A stretch of DNA of 64,000 nucleotides, from positions 235,821 through 299,820 of the forward strand of contig NW_019091499.1 of assembly GCF_001949145.1 (NCBI RefSeq), read 5' to 3'. The DNA is from Acanthaster planci (Eukaryota > Echinodermata > Asteroidea > Valvatida > Acanthasteridae). Of the stretch, positions 1 through 9,990 are shown one piece after another (the stretch's first letter is position 1; each line of letters opens with the position of its first letter). Position numbers and translations under genes: made by a program. The notes under the pieces were generated by a model. The model did not search any database and was not told the origin of the DNA. It was given only the letters and a program-made list of their open reading frames with translations.

Positions 1-660
1 CAGCTTTGGTTGGTGGATGGGGCCCAGTGGTTCCCTGCAAATTTAGTAAACAAAGCATTTGTTATGATGGCCAACACTCAAGTTTAATAATTTCTTTTGA
101 AAAGGACCCTTTGCTTTTTGAGAAACAATGCACATGCACATGAATTTTGGGGACATACATGTACACTCGATATTTTACCTATTTTGTGGGGACCACAAAC
201 GTTGTGGGGATTCACAAGTGTCCCCACAACTCGGTTCAAATTTCCCTAACAAAAACAACTTGTCCCCTGAATGCAGTGAACGCCTACCTGTACATACATA
301 CATGTACAGTACCTGTGTGTATAGCAATTGCTCCCAGAATTTTTGACGATAGAAGGTGTTTCCTTCAGTTCTTTGCCCCCCCCAGCATGTCAATTTCAAC
401 AGAAAAAAGCACAGAAGTCTGTGGAGAGTCCTGATTGTTTCAAAGGTACTAGTGTTACCTGTACATGAACTGTGCCATACTGTAAGTGAACACGGTGTAT
501 ATATTCAAACACTACTTACATCTACATGTATGTGTACATCAGTTGTTCGCCTGACCAACATGAGGCTGAGGTTTTTCTCAATCACATCATTGGTCTACTA
601 AGGGCACCACACCTTAAAAGCGACTACATGTACGGTACATGTACACCCATTGTAGTGTAG

Positions 661-1420
661 TCGAACCTTGGTAATACGAGATTCTGCTTATAACAAGGAC
701 ATTTTTAGGTCCCAATCCTTTGTTTTACATTGTTTTTATTCCTGTTAACCACTTCCTGCCGAGGACTCCGGAATCAGAGACATATGGTTTATATGCGTGG
801 TCGGGGTCTCTGAACTTGGACAAAGGAAACAGGGCCCTGTAACAAAAGACCGTACTCCGAACAAAAGACCAGGCTGCTGGGCATTACCGACATTTTTCAC
901 TCTCAAAAGTGGTGATAATCCAGCCTTCTTTTGAAACCGTATACCAGGGTTTGGGGCATTGAGAGCGAGCGGATTACCACCGGGGACAAAAGTGCTCCAC
1001 CATCGCAGCGATGAGCCACACGGCACCGCTGCACGCTAATCTGGCCCCTATTGAAAAGAGGTCAGCAGTGCAATGAGCCAGGTTCAAGAACAAAAGACAG
1101 TTATACAACACCGCACAATCTGGGCTCTGTTTACAAGGCTGCAGGCCTGGCTGAAATACTCGGGAGTCAACGAAGGTCACCTGTCAACTTAGAGTAGTGC
1201 CTAAAGATTACTTCATGCGGCTATAAATGACCGTTAAATGAAATGATGAATTTTTGAAGGATTTTGAAAACGGAAAAAACGATAGTCATGCCAGCCCAGC
1301 ATCATCAACATTGAAAAATGCCCAGGCATGAAGTGGTTAATACAAGGTTCCTGTTATGACAAGGTAATTTGCCAAGTCCTAAAGACATCTTATAAATGAG
1401 GTTCAACTGTATGTCACTTC
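661..1420. mobile_element. pogo/Tigger-like MITE remnant hosting a nested insertion
   Basis: Sequence at about 655-740 (TGTAGTCGAACCTTGGTAAT...) and at about 1341-1415 (ending in GAGGTTCAACTGTA) form the two ends of one element. Read inward from the right, the second end starts TACAGTTGAACCTC. Such GTTGAACCT termini are typical of nonautonomous pogo/Tigger elements. The halves are separated by the 588-bp TTAA-flanked insertion. A diverged piece of the same family may sit near 19180-19330. Confidence 0.45.
749..1336. mobile_element. TTAA-flanked MITE, piggyBac-like, copy 1
   Basis: The element is bounded by TTAA at 745-748 and 1337-1340. Its ends are inverted: CCACTTCCTGCC on the left, and CCACTTCATGCC read inward from the right. 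A second, strongly similar copy in opposite orientation lies at 26843-27428, also bounded by TTAA. Exact TTAA target duplications with CC-starting TIRs are the hallmark of the piggyBac superfamily. No transposase is encoded, so it is nonautonomous. Translated frames over it are not genes. Confidence 0.75.
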
Positions 1421-1424
1421 TTAC

Positions 1425-1632
1425 CCACCTTTGTGTGAAAGCTCCCAGGTTGAGGACGCTTCCCCTTCGGTTGCCCCAGGGACAGGCTTGGAGTGTCTGA
1501 GGTCTCCGAGGCCAAGCTGCTGCTGGCTTCCGAGATCAGGTCCTCGGACTCGCAGCTGTTGAGCCGCTTGCGCTTGGGGGGACTGCTCAGCTTTTTCCGC
1601 AGGAGTTTGTCGGTGCTCGTACCACTTGACGG
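1425..1632 (-). CDS. GTSE1: GTSE1-like coding exon 5 (KRKR basic cluster)
   Basis: The acceptor is CATTTGTAG, entered in phase 0 after ...VPPPN. The translation is PSSGTSTDKLLRKKLSSPP, then KRKRLNSCESEDLISEASS, and finally PKGKRPQPGSFHTK. PPKRKRL together with the RKK upstream could act as a nuclear localisation signal. The donor is either AAAG|GTGGG (exon end 1429) or GTGG|GTAAG (exon end 1425). The overlapping frame that starts VKWYEHRQTP is a shadow. Confidence 0.7.
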
Positions 1633-4600
1633 CTACAAATGTGTGTATGCATACAAACAAAATACAGGATGAATTCCTGTTGCTTAGGCCGACTGTCAAG
1701 TGCTGCGCTGCTAAAAAAAGTAATGATCATTTTCTTGCACAGGTACATGTACGTACGACAAAATAATACATTTTCAGATGAAAATGACAGAAATCCGTGA
1801 AACATTAATACAGACCTTGACAAGCAAAACCTGAAGAAATTACAAGTACATGTACATAACGGTACTCATGCAAGCTTCAAATTGCAGCTATGGAGACAGT
1901 AATGAACATGCGCACATGTACATGTTACGTGTACTGGCACGTACATGTACCATGACCGTGCCACTGCACGGGGCTTGGTCTTTGTTTCAATGGAAATATT
2001 CCCACAGAGAAAGTGCAGATGACTGAAGTTTTCATAAAAAGGACCTTTCTTTCAAGAAAGTACTGCCATGCCATACATGCATATAGAGCCATGTACAGTA
2101 GCTGTGCTAAAGACTATTTATTGGTCCATGTACCTGTACATGTACCAGTAATTAACAATGTTCAGGCATGTACCATGTTAACATGCATTTATATGTACTT
2201 GACACATGCTGATTTGCTTGTTTTCTTACATTAGGAGGTGGTACCAGCTTCTTCAGTCCACCCTTCAATGGTAGTTTGGATCTCTGTGTTCCTTTCACGG
2301 GCAACTTGGACTTTGGTGCCTTAAGCGACAGTTGTTTATTACTCTGTGCAGCAGTGAAAGTCAAAGTCTGGGGCTTGTCCCTGGCCAGTTTGGACACGCA
2401 ATCATCAGCCGACGGCAAATGTGGGGGTGGGGGTGTATTTGCTGGGCTGACCGATATTGTGTAGGTCCCACGGCGCGGGCTGCGCATGTCCTTACGAACC
2501 AGCCTCTTGAAGTTCCTGACATCGGTCTTGCCGGGCAGGTTGGCAACGGCAACCCTCTCTATATGGCAATCTGACACCTCAGTGGAGGGTTTTGCACCAG
2601 TGGACTGTTCTGATTGCTTTTGGCTGTCGGCAACTACACCCCCAACCGTGGATTCTTCCGTTTTCTTTGAAAAGTCATCGACTGCCCCTGTTTCTTTGCC
2701 TGTGCATCCCTGGTCGTCAGATCCTTGCGACGCGTCCCTTTTCTTCTCCTTTGTCAGCTCCATGGCCACCTTGTTGGCCTCCAGGAAGAGTTCCAGGTAC
2801 TGCTCAACATTGAGAGGGCTCATTGGCTTGCACTCATTGGGCGACTGGCTGTGGAGTTGAGTCTTCTTGGCAATGCAGGCTTCAGTGAAACCAACTGGGC
2901 CAAAGAACACCTCATCTTCATCGTCCACTTCAACCTTTTCACTAGTAAAAAGAGAGAGTCAAACATCACTGCTACATGTACAAACAGTGATTAATTAGGT
3001 TGGTGACAAGAATATAATATAAAATCAGTGCTCTGGAATATGTGATTGCCGAGCTTTCGGTAACTGTGTACATGTACCTTCTTCACGCCAAGCAGATTCA
3101 GTTCTGAATAAACGCAGAAACCTCCACGTTCATTCCCCCTGGATGCAGCATTCCAAGTTTGAAAATGACGCGCTGCTCTAGTTCTTTAGGCTGTACATCG
3201 GATGTCGCTTTCCGCAGGATGCAGATGCTTCAGTCACTGAAAGTATGTGGCAGCGCGCAAAAGTGCTGCGCAACAGTGAGACCAGGTGTTTGTTGGCGCA
3301 CACTGCGCAAGTGTTCCGCGAAGCGGTCACCAAGGCAATGTTTGGTCTCTCCATTGTACAGTTTACCACAGCGACGACATGTAAATTGCAATAAACCACA
3401 TTACTTGTAATGCATGTATGATCCCCAAGTATTCTGTAGCTAATGTGGGGGCCGACGACTGACGGGCTGTTAACTATGATGGGGCAGGTGTTACATCAGG
3501 GGCGCCGACAAGGGGAATGGCTGCCTGCTTTTGACGGCGGGACGGAATCCAACCGGGAACATAAAACCATGTTTCTGACAGAACGATCACGCCTAAATGT
3601 GCCAATTGGGGGTTTGGTGAAAAATCGAAGCTGTGGCCACATTATTTCCGTGTGTACGAAAATGTTTGAGAAGAACATTACATACCGAGATATTTCGAGG
3701 GTGGTACATGTATGTGAGTATGAGGGGGACGAGATCATGTTACTTGGCCCCGGTGGGTTTCAGAGCTGTTTCGCACTGGATTGAAGATGCAGCATTGAAG
3801 AAAGCGTCTGTGATAGCCAGACGGTAACTGCGCTGATAAAAGAAACCTAGCATTTCCTTCCCAAGCGCAGAGAACTCCACATCTACTACAAATCCTATGC
3901 AGTCTAAGAAACTGAGAGTTCTTGCACTTGAAGGGGTGAGACGATTGGTACTGCAGGTACATGTACAGTGTAGCTGTGGGAATCTGTGGGTCTGTAATGC
4001 ACGGTTGTGCCAAGTTTCCGCGCACAGATCTGGATGCGCAAGTTGAGGAAGGTAACAGAGTGTTGCAACACATCAGATGTGTAGCACAGTGTTGGGTGAA
4101 AAGCATCCGCAAATGCTAAGAAATTCTCAACGTCATCACACGTACCGGTGATAGCACCAACAATATAATCGATGTATCGCCGGTACATTAACGGCTGCAC
4201 GCCCTGATACTGAGTCAGCATCTGTTCATCGTTGTGGCCAACAAACAGACAGGCATAACTTGGTCCCATCCACGCGCCCATAGCCACACCACTGATCTGA
4301 ATGTAGTGCTCACTGTTGAATGCAAAGTTGTTCAACGTGAGCACCAATTCAGCCAGATGGAGCAGAGTGGTGGGAGGATCCTGAGTCTGGCGGAGATCTA
4401 CATGTAGGTAGTGTTTGAGCGCAGCCAAACCACCCACGTGGGGAATGGATGTGGAGAGCGATTTCACATCCATGGTGAAAAGAAAGTTGGATGAACCTGG
4501 GAACTCAAATTCGTCGAACAGATGCAGAGCGTGATTAGTATTCTTGACATACATGTACATGTAGCTGGGGAACGTTTTGACAATGGGTGTTAGACTGGTG

Positions 4601-7600
4601 TCAAGGAAGTTGGATACCAATTCAGTGGGGCAACTACAAGCAGACACAATGGGGCGGCCTGGATTTCCGAATTTGTAAATTTTGGGTAGCAAGTAGAAGA
4701 CTGCCATGCGTGAGTTGGGAATGACCAGTTTGGTTGCGTTAGGGGGAGGTCACCAGAGTCAATGAAACCTTGGACAGAGCTAGCAACAATGTCTTAATGC
4801 GGTCAACCTTAGCGTAGACTGCTGTGCGCGGGTCAGCCCCCGCGTTAGCTACAGAATACGCGGGGATCATACACGTACATGAATTACAAGTAATGTGGTT
4901 TATTGCATTACATGTCGTCGCTGTGGTAAACTGCACATCGGAGAGACCAAGCGTCGCCTTTGTGATTGCTTCGTGGAACATTTGCGCAGTGTGTGCCAAC
5001 AAACACCTGGTCTCACAGTTGCGCGGCACATTTTTTGTGCGCCGCCACATACCCTCGGTGACGTAAACATCTGCCTCCTGCAGAAAGCATGATCCGACAT
5101 ACAGCGTTAGGACCTAGAGCAGCGCATCATTTTCGAACTTGGAACTCTGCATCCACGAAGAATGAACATGGATTTTTCTGCGTTCATGCAGAACTGAATC
5201 TGCTTGCCCTGAAGAAGGTACACAGTTACCGAAAGCTCGGCAATCAAATATTCCAGAGCACTGATTTTATATTATATTCTTGTCACTATTCTGATCACGG
5301 TGCTACGCAGCCCTTCTATATGTATTGATTAGGCTGCCTTTATTCCGCCAAACTGTACGGTACTTAGTGGTACACGTACATGTAGGCTACTGCCAAGAAA
5401 GCTGCAAAACCGGGTTCCCAGAAATTACGTTTAAAGTTAATAAATTTTTCAAATTCAGGTTTTGCATATCTTTCTCAATTCTCATCAAACATTGAAAATT
5501 GTTATCTATAGCAATGGCCCATTTTGCTAATCATGTGGAGGGCATTGTATAATGTCAGAAGACCTAAAAAGCTGAAATTGCCTAAAATCACAATTTTGGG
5601 CAGACTTGTCAACTTGTCAAACCAACATGACCAATGGCGTCACAAAGTAAACAAAGCATACAGGTACATGTACAAGTAAAAACATCAATTAAAGTATTTA
5701 AAAATGAGGCCTGGGCTGTGCATTGCACTTTAGGGGCACGTGGCCTGGTGGTTGCAAAAACAAAGAAAAACCCCAAAACAAATAAATTATAGAACTAGTC
5801 GCAAGAATTCAGGAAAATGATTCCCACTGGCATGTCTTTCAAAATGAAATAAAACACACAAAATTTGGGTACACACATATAATGTACATGTATCCATGTC
5901 CAAGTAAGTGATTTCAGAACGTGCATCATTCTTACCTCTCCACTGGAGACACTGGCAGGTCAAAATCAAACTTTTCTCTATCGATCAGATGTTCATCTTC
6001 AAGGAAATACATGTATGTAAAACAAAAAAAAGGGACAGGATAAATCTGTTGTGTAGCTTTTTAATAGACAGTTTACAGTATTATTGGTACATGTACTGTA
6101 CATACATGTATGTGGCAAAGAGTACACGTGGTAAAGAGTACACATGTGGTAAAGANNNNNNNNNNNNNNNNNNNNNNNNNNNNNNNNNNNNNNNNNNNNN
6201 NNNNNNNNNNNNNNNNNNNNNNNNNNNNNNNNNNNNNNNNNNNNNNNNNNNNNNNNNNNNNNNNNNNNNNNNNNNNNNNNNNNNNNNNNNNNNNNNNNNN
6301 NNNNNNNNNNNNNNNNNNNNNNNNNNNNNNNNNNNATGCACATGTGGTAAAGAGTGCACATGTTCATGTATGGACCCTAACAGACAATCAATACATGTTA
6401 ACACTGAATAAAATTATTCTTTTCATTTCATGAAATGAAATCTTTTGTATCAATTTATACAATGGCTGAATGAATCCCCTGTGTGATCAAGTCACCATTG
6501 AAATTGCAGCACAAAGTACTCAGTTTTTCAACTTACATGTACATGTACCAGTAGGAACCTTTAAGGGAAACAATGAGATGTCCACACAAGTTACATGTAC
6601 ATGTATGTGTGCAAATGTACTTCAGGTACTGGCTTGGGTGCTGAGGCTGTTATTGCATGGAAGAGGCAATTGCTTTTGTTAGCGAAGTAAAAATTGAGTT
6701 GTGGAAACAAAATCTCTCCTCATGACGAATGTGTTTCAATGACTATTGTTCAACATGTGTAACATATGGTCATGTTCATGAACATCCCACAACTACACAT
6801 AATGATACCAGTTTACATGTATAAATGTACATGTGTTTGGTTTCCTACCTGCTAAATATGTCCATGGTGTGGATCCATTACTATTCTGTGTGTCCTGACT
6901 ACACCTCTCTGTCATTATCTCTGTGGTGTGCAGATGATCCTCACCACTTGACTGCATGTCCCCTGAATTAGTGACAGGTGAACTAGCTGAGTTCTCAATG
7001 GCTACTCCGAGGCCTCTTCAGCGGTTTGTGTATTGCTACCATTGTCCTTTGCTTGTACTGCAGCATTAAATGGAGACCCTAGATCTAGCAAAATGCCAAC
7101 CTCGGGCTCTACAGATGAAAAAAGAAAATGAAGTCTCATTTTTCAAAACATACCATTTAGGGGGATTCTACTGCAAAGAACTTTTCATACACATGCTGTC
7201 TGCATTCCTCTTCTTTGAAAACTTTTGAAGTCCATCCAGATGGGTTAAATGTATTGAAAAGTGTTTTGCTCTTGAATACATGTACATGTATACCATTCCT
7301 AAAACATGCAGAAAGGTAAAATTGGGAAATTATACATGGTTTTAAAACTGATACATACATATACATGTAATGTAATGTACAGTGTACATGTAGGTGTATT
7401 TTTAATGATATGAAAAACTGCACATGTAATCTACATGTACAAGTACCAGTCCATGTATCTACCTTTTCCCAAGCAATATCCGCAAAACCGAAAACCCAAA
7501 GGACCCACTACACATACATGTACATGTAACTTCTGCCAAAATTGTTTTTGTGTAAATAAAAAGTCTACATGTACCAGGGTATGTACAGTATAGTTCTGTT

Positions 7601-7641
7601 TACTTACCATGACAACTGTTTCTACCTGATGGGGACTCCAT
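1425..7641 (-). CDS. GTSE1: GTSE1-like gene, N-terminal five coding exons (3' end beyond window)
   Basis: GTSE1 (G2 and S phase-expressed protein 1) is a cell-cycle protein of vertebrates that binds microtubules and EB1 and restrains p53. Five minus-strand exons join in frame: 7641-7608, 7108-6849, 5996-5936, 2941-2230 and 1632-about 1425. The diagnostic block is ADEHLIDREKFDFDL followed by EDEVFFGPVGFTEACIA. Human GTSE1 has LADEKFDFDL then DDEVFFGPFGHKERCIA in the same order. Downstream come an RRGTYTISVSPANTPPP block (human KRETYYLSDSPLLGPP) and basic SKLPVKG/SKLPLKG repeats. The start ATG gives MESPSGRNSCH, spliced to EPEVGILLDLG. Exon 2 has a one-base frame break. The last visible exon ends in SFHTK with a donor, so the C-terminal part lies left of the window. 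Family assignment is firm for the N-terminal block. The symbol rests on that block only. Confidence 0.82.
1633..2229 (-). other. GTSE1-like intron 4
   Basis: This intron has no coding potential. It is rich in ACATGTAC words, including a dense cluster at 1895-1950. Confidence 0.6.
2230..2941 (-). CDS. GTSE1: GTSE1-like coding exon 4 (FFGP block and basic repeats)
   Basis: This 712-nt exon runs from acceptor TTTTTACTAG to donor CTAAT|GTAAG. It begins SEKVEVDDEDEVFFGPVGF, the most conserved part of the family. It continues with a short helix (VEQYLELFLEANKVAMELTKEK), a Ser/Gln-rich disordered stretch, RRGTYTISVSPANTPPPP, and two near-repeats KSKLPVKGTQR/RSKLPLKGGLK. Basic proline-containing repeats like these suit microtubule binding, which is inference here. 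Confidence 0.85.
3060..3455 (-). pseudogene. GIY-YIG-type endonuclease segment in left arm of the Penelope-like element
   Basis: Minus-strand reading gives CITSNVVYC, then after a small insertion FTCRRCGKLYNGETK, then DRFAEHLRSVRQQTPGLTVA. NVVY...CxxC...GET...R...EH is the endonuclease signature of Penelope-like elements (cysteine-bearing linker followed by the GIY-YIG core). It follows the RT on the same strand, as expected. A 2-base length difference from the other arm breaks the frame. Confidence 0.75.
3735..4707 (-). pseudogene. Penelope-like reverse transcriptase, frameshifted
   Basis: The main open segment (4707-3904) starts MAVFYLLPKIYKFGNPGRPI. This is the conserved LPKIHKxxxPGRPIVS entry motif of Penelope-like RTs. 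It continues with FTMDVKSLSTSIP (canonical DVxSLYTNIP, first catalytic Asp at residue 80), GVAMGAWMGP (residues 140-149) and YRRYIDYIVG (residues 175-184). The canonical last motif is RYIDDI, so the second catalytic Asp is Tyr here. The expected FLRLRRICS thumb motif appears as FLRLHRICS in a different frame, and LGKEMLGFFYQRSY in a third. A further break lies in a C-run at about 4740-4746. It cannot encode an active enzyme. Confidence 0.85.
4835..5286 (+). repeat. Right inverted arm of the Penelope-like element, with a second endonuclease segment
   Basis: This is the reverse-complement partner of 3003-3455. On the plus strand it stays open from 4895 to 5092. It reads NVVYCITCRRCGKLHIGETK, then RRLCDCFVEHLRSVCQQTPG, preserving the CxxC, GET and EH positions. 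It lies upstream of the RT and points away from it, so it is a terminal arm and not a host gene. Confidence 0.8.
5936..5996 (-). CDS. GTSE1: GTSE1-like coding exon 3 (EKFDFDL motif)
   Basis: This 61-nt exon encodes (D)EHLIDREKFDFDLPVSPVE. It has acceptor CCTTGAAG and donor GAGAG|GTAAG. EKFDFDL is the signature shared with vertebrate GTSE1 just before the acidic DDEVFFGP block. Both flanking phases match (GCA-G|AT before and AG|T after). Confidence 0.8.
5997..6848 (-). other. GTSE1-like intron 2 with a 180-N assembly gap
   Basis: Apart from the minisatellite and gap at 6105-6365, this stretch contains only ACATGTAC-rich noncoding sequence. The long frames running through the N block are artefacts. 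Confidence 0.6.
6105..6365. repeat. 18-bp minisatellite interrupted by an assembly gap (6156-6335)
   Basis: Units of the form GTGGTAAAGAGTACACAT repeat at both edges of the N run: two to three units before it and more than one after it. The unit has the same orientation and phase on both sides, so the gap itself is probably more copies of this repeat. Confidence 0.75.
6849..7108 (-). CDS. GTSE1: GTSE1-like coding exon 2, with one-base frame break
   Basis: The acceptor is TTTTTTCATCTGTAG and the donor is GCAG|GTAGG. The first part reads PEVGILLDLGSPFNAAVQAKDNG through to EEASE and then meets TAG near 7005. The second part is open in another frame, reads IENSASSPVTNSGDMQSSG through to PWTYLAG, and joins in phase to exon 3 as YLADEHLIDREK. 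Adding one base, for example one G in minus-strand GGAGTAGCC, restores a single 260-nt open exon. The splice sites and both reading segments look authentic, so an assembly error or a variant allele is likelier than a pseudogene. Confidence 0.7.
7608..7641 (-). CDS. GTSE1: GTSE1-like coding exon 1 (start codon)
   Basis: The exon encodes MESPSGRNSCH and ends CATG|GTAAG. It carries 11 codons plus one base, and the next exon begins AG-CCC-GAG, so the joint codon is GAG (Glu). An in-frame TAG lies a short way upstream on this strand (minus-strand TATTTAGATC). There is no other ATG between that stop and this one that would extend the frame. Confidence 0.7.
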
Positions 7642-7769
7642 GCTGAAGTGGTGTTAAATATGATCTAAATAAGAATACATGTAGGAAAAATTGAGATTAC
7701 TGAAATTACATGTACATTCTATCTCCAGTCAGTCTGACCAGTACTGCTCTCAGTACATCAAAATGTACA

Positions 7770-8251
7770 CAGGGCTGTCACAAATATCCTATTATTCAAT
7801 CGATTATCAAATATTTGAATACTATTTTCTGAATTTGAATATTCGAATGCAAAATTGATAAAAGGAAAGGAAGAATTTTCTTGTTTTAAATGGGAAAATA
7901 TTTCACAATGGAGGCTTGCTTCAAGCAGATTGATATGAAAAGTAACAGAATGATACATCCTACGATTCAAACTGTAAATTTTTTCATTAAAAAGTGTATA
8001 AAGAATTGAAACTTTCGACAAGGCAAGAAGTATTGTTCTTCTCTTCAATCTTGCTTAGTCAGACTGGAGATCTGTAGTCCTACATACATGTACATGTACA
8101 TGTTATAGAGATTTATGATAATTTACAATTGAGTGCATTATTGCAACTGATTTTGTAAATGGTTTGTCGCTGTGACCAAATATCCGGATATTCAATCGAA
8201 TTGTCAAATATGTGTATTCAAATAGTGAATTCTTCGAACTGACTCAGCTCT
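7770..8251. mobile_element. hAT-like MITE
   Basis: The left end CAGGGCTGTCA and the right end read inward (AGAGCTGAGTCA) are imperfect TIRs. AT-rich inverted subterminal sequence follows on both sides (ATTCAATCGATTATCAAATA against its partner near 8180-8210). The flanks AATGTACA and AATCTACA match at 7 of 8 positions, consistent with an 8-bp hAT target duplication. There is no transposase. Confidence 0.55.
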
Positions 8252-8601
8252 AATCTACATGTACACATGTACACGAACGCATACATGTACATGTATGTAC
8301 ATGTACATGTGTACGGTACACGTACATGTGCTTGTTATAGTGTAACAGCATCACAGTCACAGTCCACTATCCACTGCCAAATAACTTTTAAAAGGTACTG
8401 TACATGTACATGTAGTTGATACTTACATGTAACAATGGACCGGTCTAATGTTAGGTGCATGTACATGTACATACATGTAATACATGTACATGTACAGTAC
8501 ATAAATGCAAATATGCTGTACATTACAATGTAATGCGTTTGCTGTTATGACAAATCAACTGAAAATGATTGCGAAGGCTTTGAAATGAATGATGGCCATG
8601 G

Positions 8602-8992
8602 CAGAGAGTGCCATTGTTACGCCCCAACTATAGCATCAGTCCCAACTACCGGGTACATGTGTAGTTGGTCCCGCCCCAACTAGAGTGTTACATTTGGGCT
8701 GGCCCAACTACAGCAGAGAGGTCCTGTGTGCATGATGTACCAAAGTCATATTGTTTATAAATGTCATGTCATCGGTCATAGGGCTAGATGAACAGATGAA
8801 GTGCTACATTTTAGATGAACTGTGTCAAGTGTGAGGCACATTGACTTGGATAATCAAGACAATTCCCACATTGGTCAACAATAGTTGGGCCAGCCCAACT
8901 GCAGCACTACAGTTGGGACTGTTCCAACTATAGTTGGGACTTATGCTGTACATGTACATGTAGTTGGGGCATAATACTATCATTGCCCTGGG
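8602..8992. mobile_element. Palindromic MITE built from CCCAACTA / TAGTTGGG blocks
   Basis: About 110 bp at each end are mutually inverted. The left arm contains GCCCCAACTATAGCATCAGT. The right arm, read inward, contains GCCCCAACTACATG, AGTCCCAACTATAG and GGGCTGGCCCAACTA in the same order. The outer ends resemble CAGRGxxxTG. The middle, about 8720-8870, is unique. Confidence 0.6.
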
Positions 8993-9615
8993 TACAGGTC
9001 GACTTGTACTTGTGCCAACTCGTAAACCAATCAACTCGTACATGTACAACAACCAATGTATGTACGTTGACCAACTCGTGCGCTGATCAACTCGTGCACT
9101 ACAACGTGACGCACTGTTGGTTTTAGTTGAACTCTGGAGTAGAAATACTGGAAAACTAAAAATTAAAAAACTAAATGATCCATTTCCAAAGAATAGCATC
9201 AAGATTTAACATTGAAATTTAGTCAAGACAAGAGATGTAAATTGCATAGTCAACGGAGGTTATTCAGACTTCACGTGTATGGGGGCACAGGTGTCTGTTG
9301 GAGGAGAACGTGCCCCCTGTGCTCCCCCCCCCAGCTAGTTACATGTATGTACGCCACTGAGGACTGAAGGCAACGTCATCACAATAGCACTCATGCTCAA
9401 ACGTTTCGTGCTAATCAGGCAAATGGTACAATTTGGAGTACGGCATTGGCATATTAGTTGGCACACATACAAGTTGACCACCAGGACAAGTATTTATTGC
9501 CCTCCTTACATGCCTAACTGGCATGACTGACTGAAGTACGCGAATTTACATGTATGTTGGCCTACCATGGGAAGATGTGTAACATGCATGACGGTTTAGT
9601 ACATGTACATGTGTA

Positions 9616-9690
9616 TTTCGAGAACTCTGAGTCACTAACTCTGTGATACTCCGTAGAGCAACTGTTAGTGAGTTAGAGTTCTCAAAGTAA
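9616..9690. repeat. Short foldback repeat, copy 1
   Basis: The left arm GAGAACTCTGAGTCACTAAC pairs with the right arm that reads inward as TTTGAGAACTCTAACTCACT. The loop is about 25 nt. It belongs to the same family as 12281-12366. Confidence 0.55.
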
Positions 9691-9990
9691 CGGTATATTT
9701 GCCACATCCTTAATTTTAAGTCTGATTAGTTTCACAGTTGGCCTACTGCCGTACCGGTAAGAGGCGAAATGTTAAACAAAAACCATCACACACGTCACAC
9801 TGTCACTGTGTACAAGCCCCACAAAAAGTGCCCTCTTGGTGTTGGACGTCAACAACCCCGACAGTTCTGAGAGTAGTCCACACTTAAACTACATGTACAT
9901 TATTAGGCTACATACATGTAGATGTAGCAGTATGGCCCCATCGCTCAGCCAACCATGCCATTGCCAACATGCACAGGGATACCGGTACAT

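Larger units (their letters stand above)
3003..5286 (-). mobile_element. Penelope-like retroelement with inverted terminal arms, decayed
   Basis: A reverse transcriptase of the Penelope-like class is followed on the same strand by a GIY-YIG-type endonuclease segment. The unit is bracketed by two long arms in opposite orientation, about 3003-3455 and 4835-5286. The arms share long matching stretches, from GTGACAAGAATATAATATAA at the outer edge to TTAGCTACAGAATAC at the inner edge. Penelope-like elements are known for RT-then-EN order and for pseudo-LTRs that may be direct or inverted. The element sits in GTSE1-like intron 3, in the same orientation as the gene. Frame breaks and a damaged catalytic motif indicate a dead copy. 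Confidence 0.85.

Noticed and set aside
745-1180. Minus-strand frames over the first TTAA MITE, and similar plus-strand frames at 27009-27432
   Set aside because: The same peptides recur because both are copies of one nonautonomous element. There is no transposase motif.
4895-5092. Plus-strand GIY-YIG endonuclease as a host gene
   Set aside because: It is the inverted terminal arm of the Penelope-like element and matches the minus-strand segment at 3060-3455.
5908-6433. Long open frames running through the N block on both strands
   Set aside because: They are open only because N codons cannot be stops. The real content is GTSE1-like exon 3 (minus strand) plus minisatellite.
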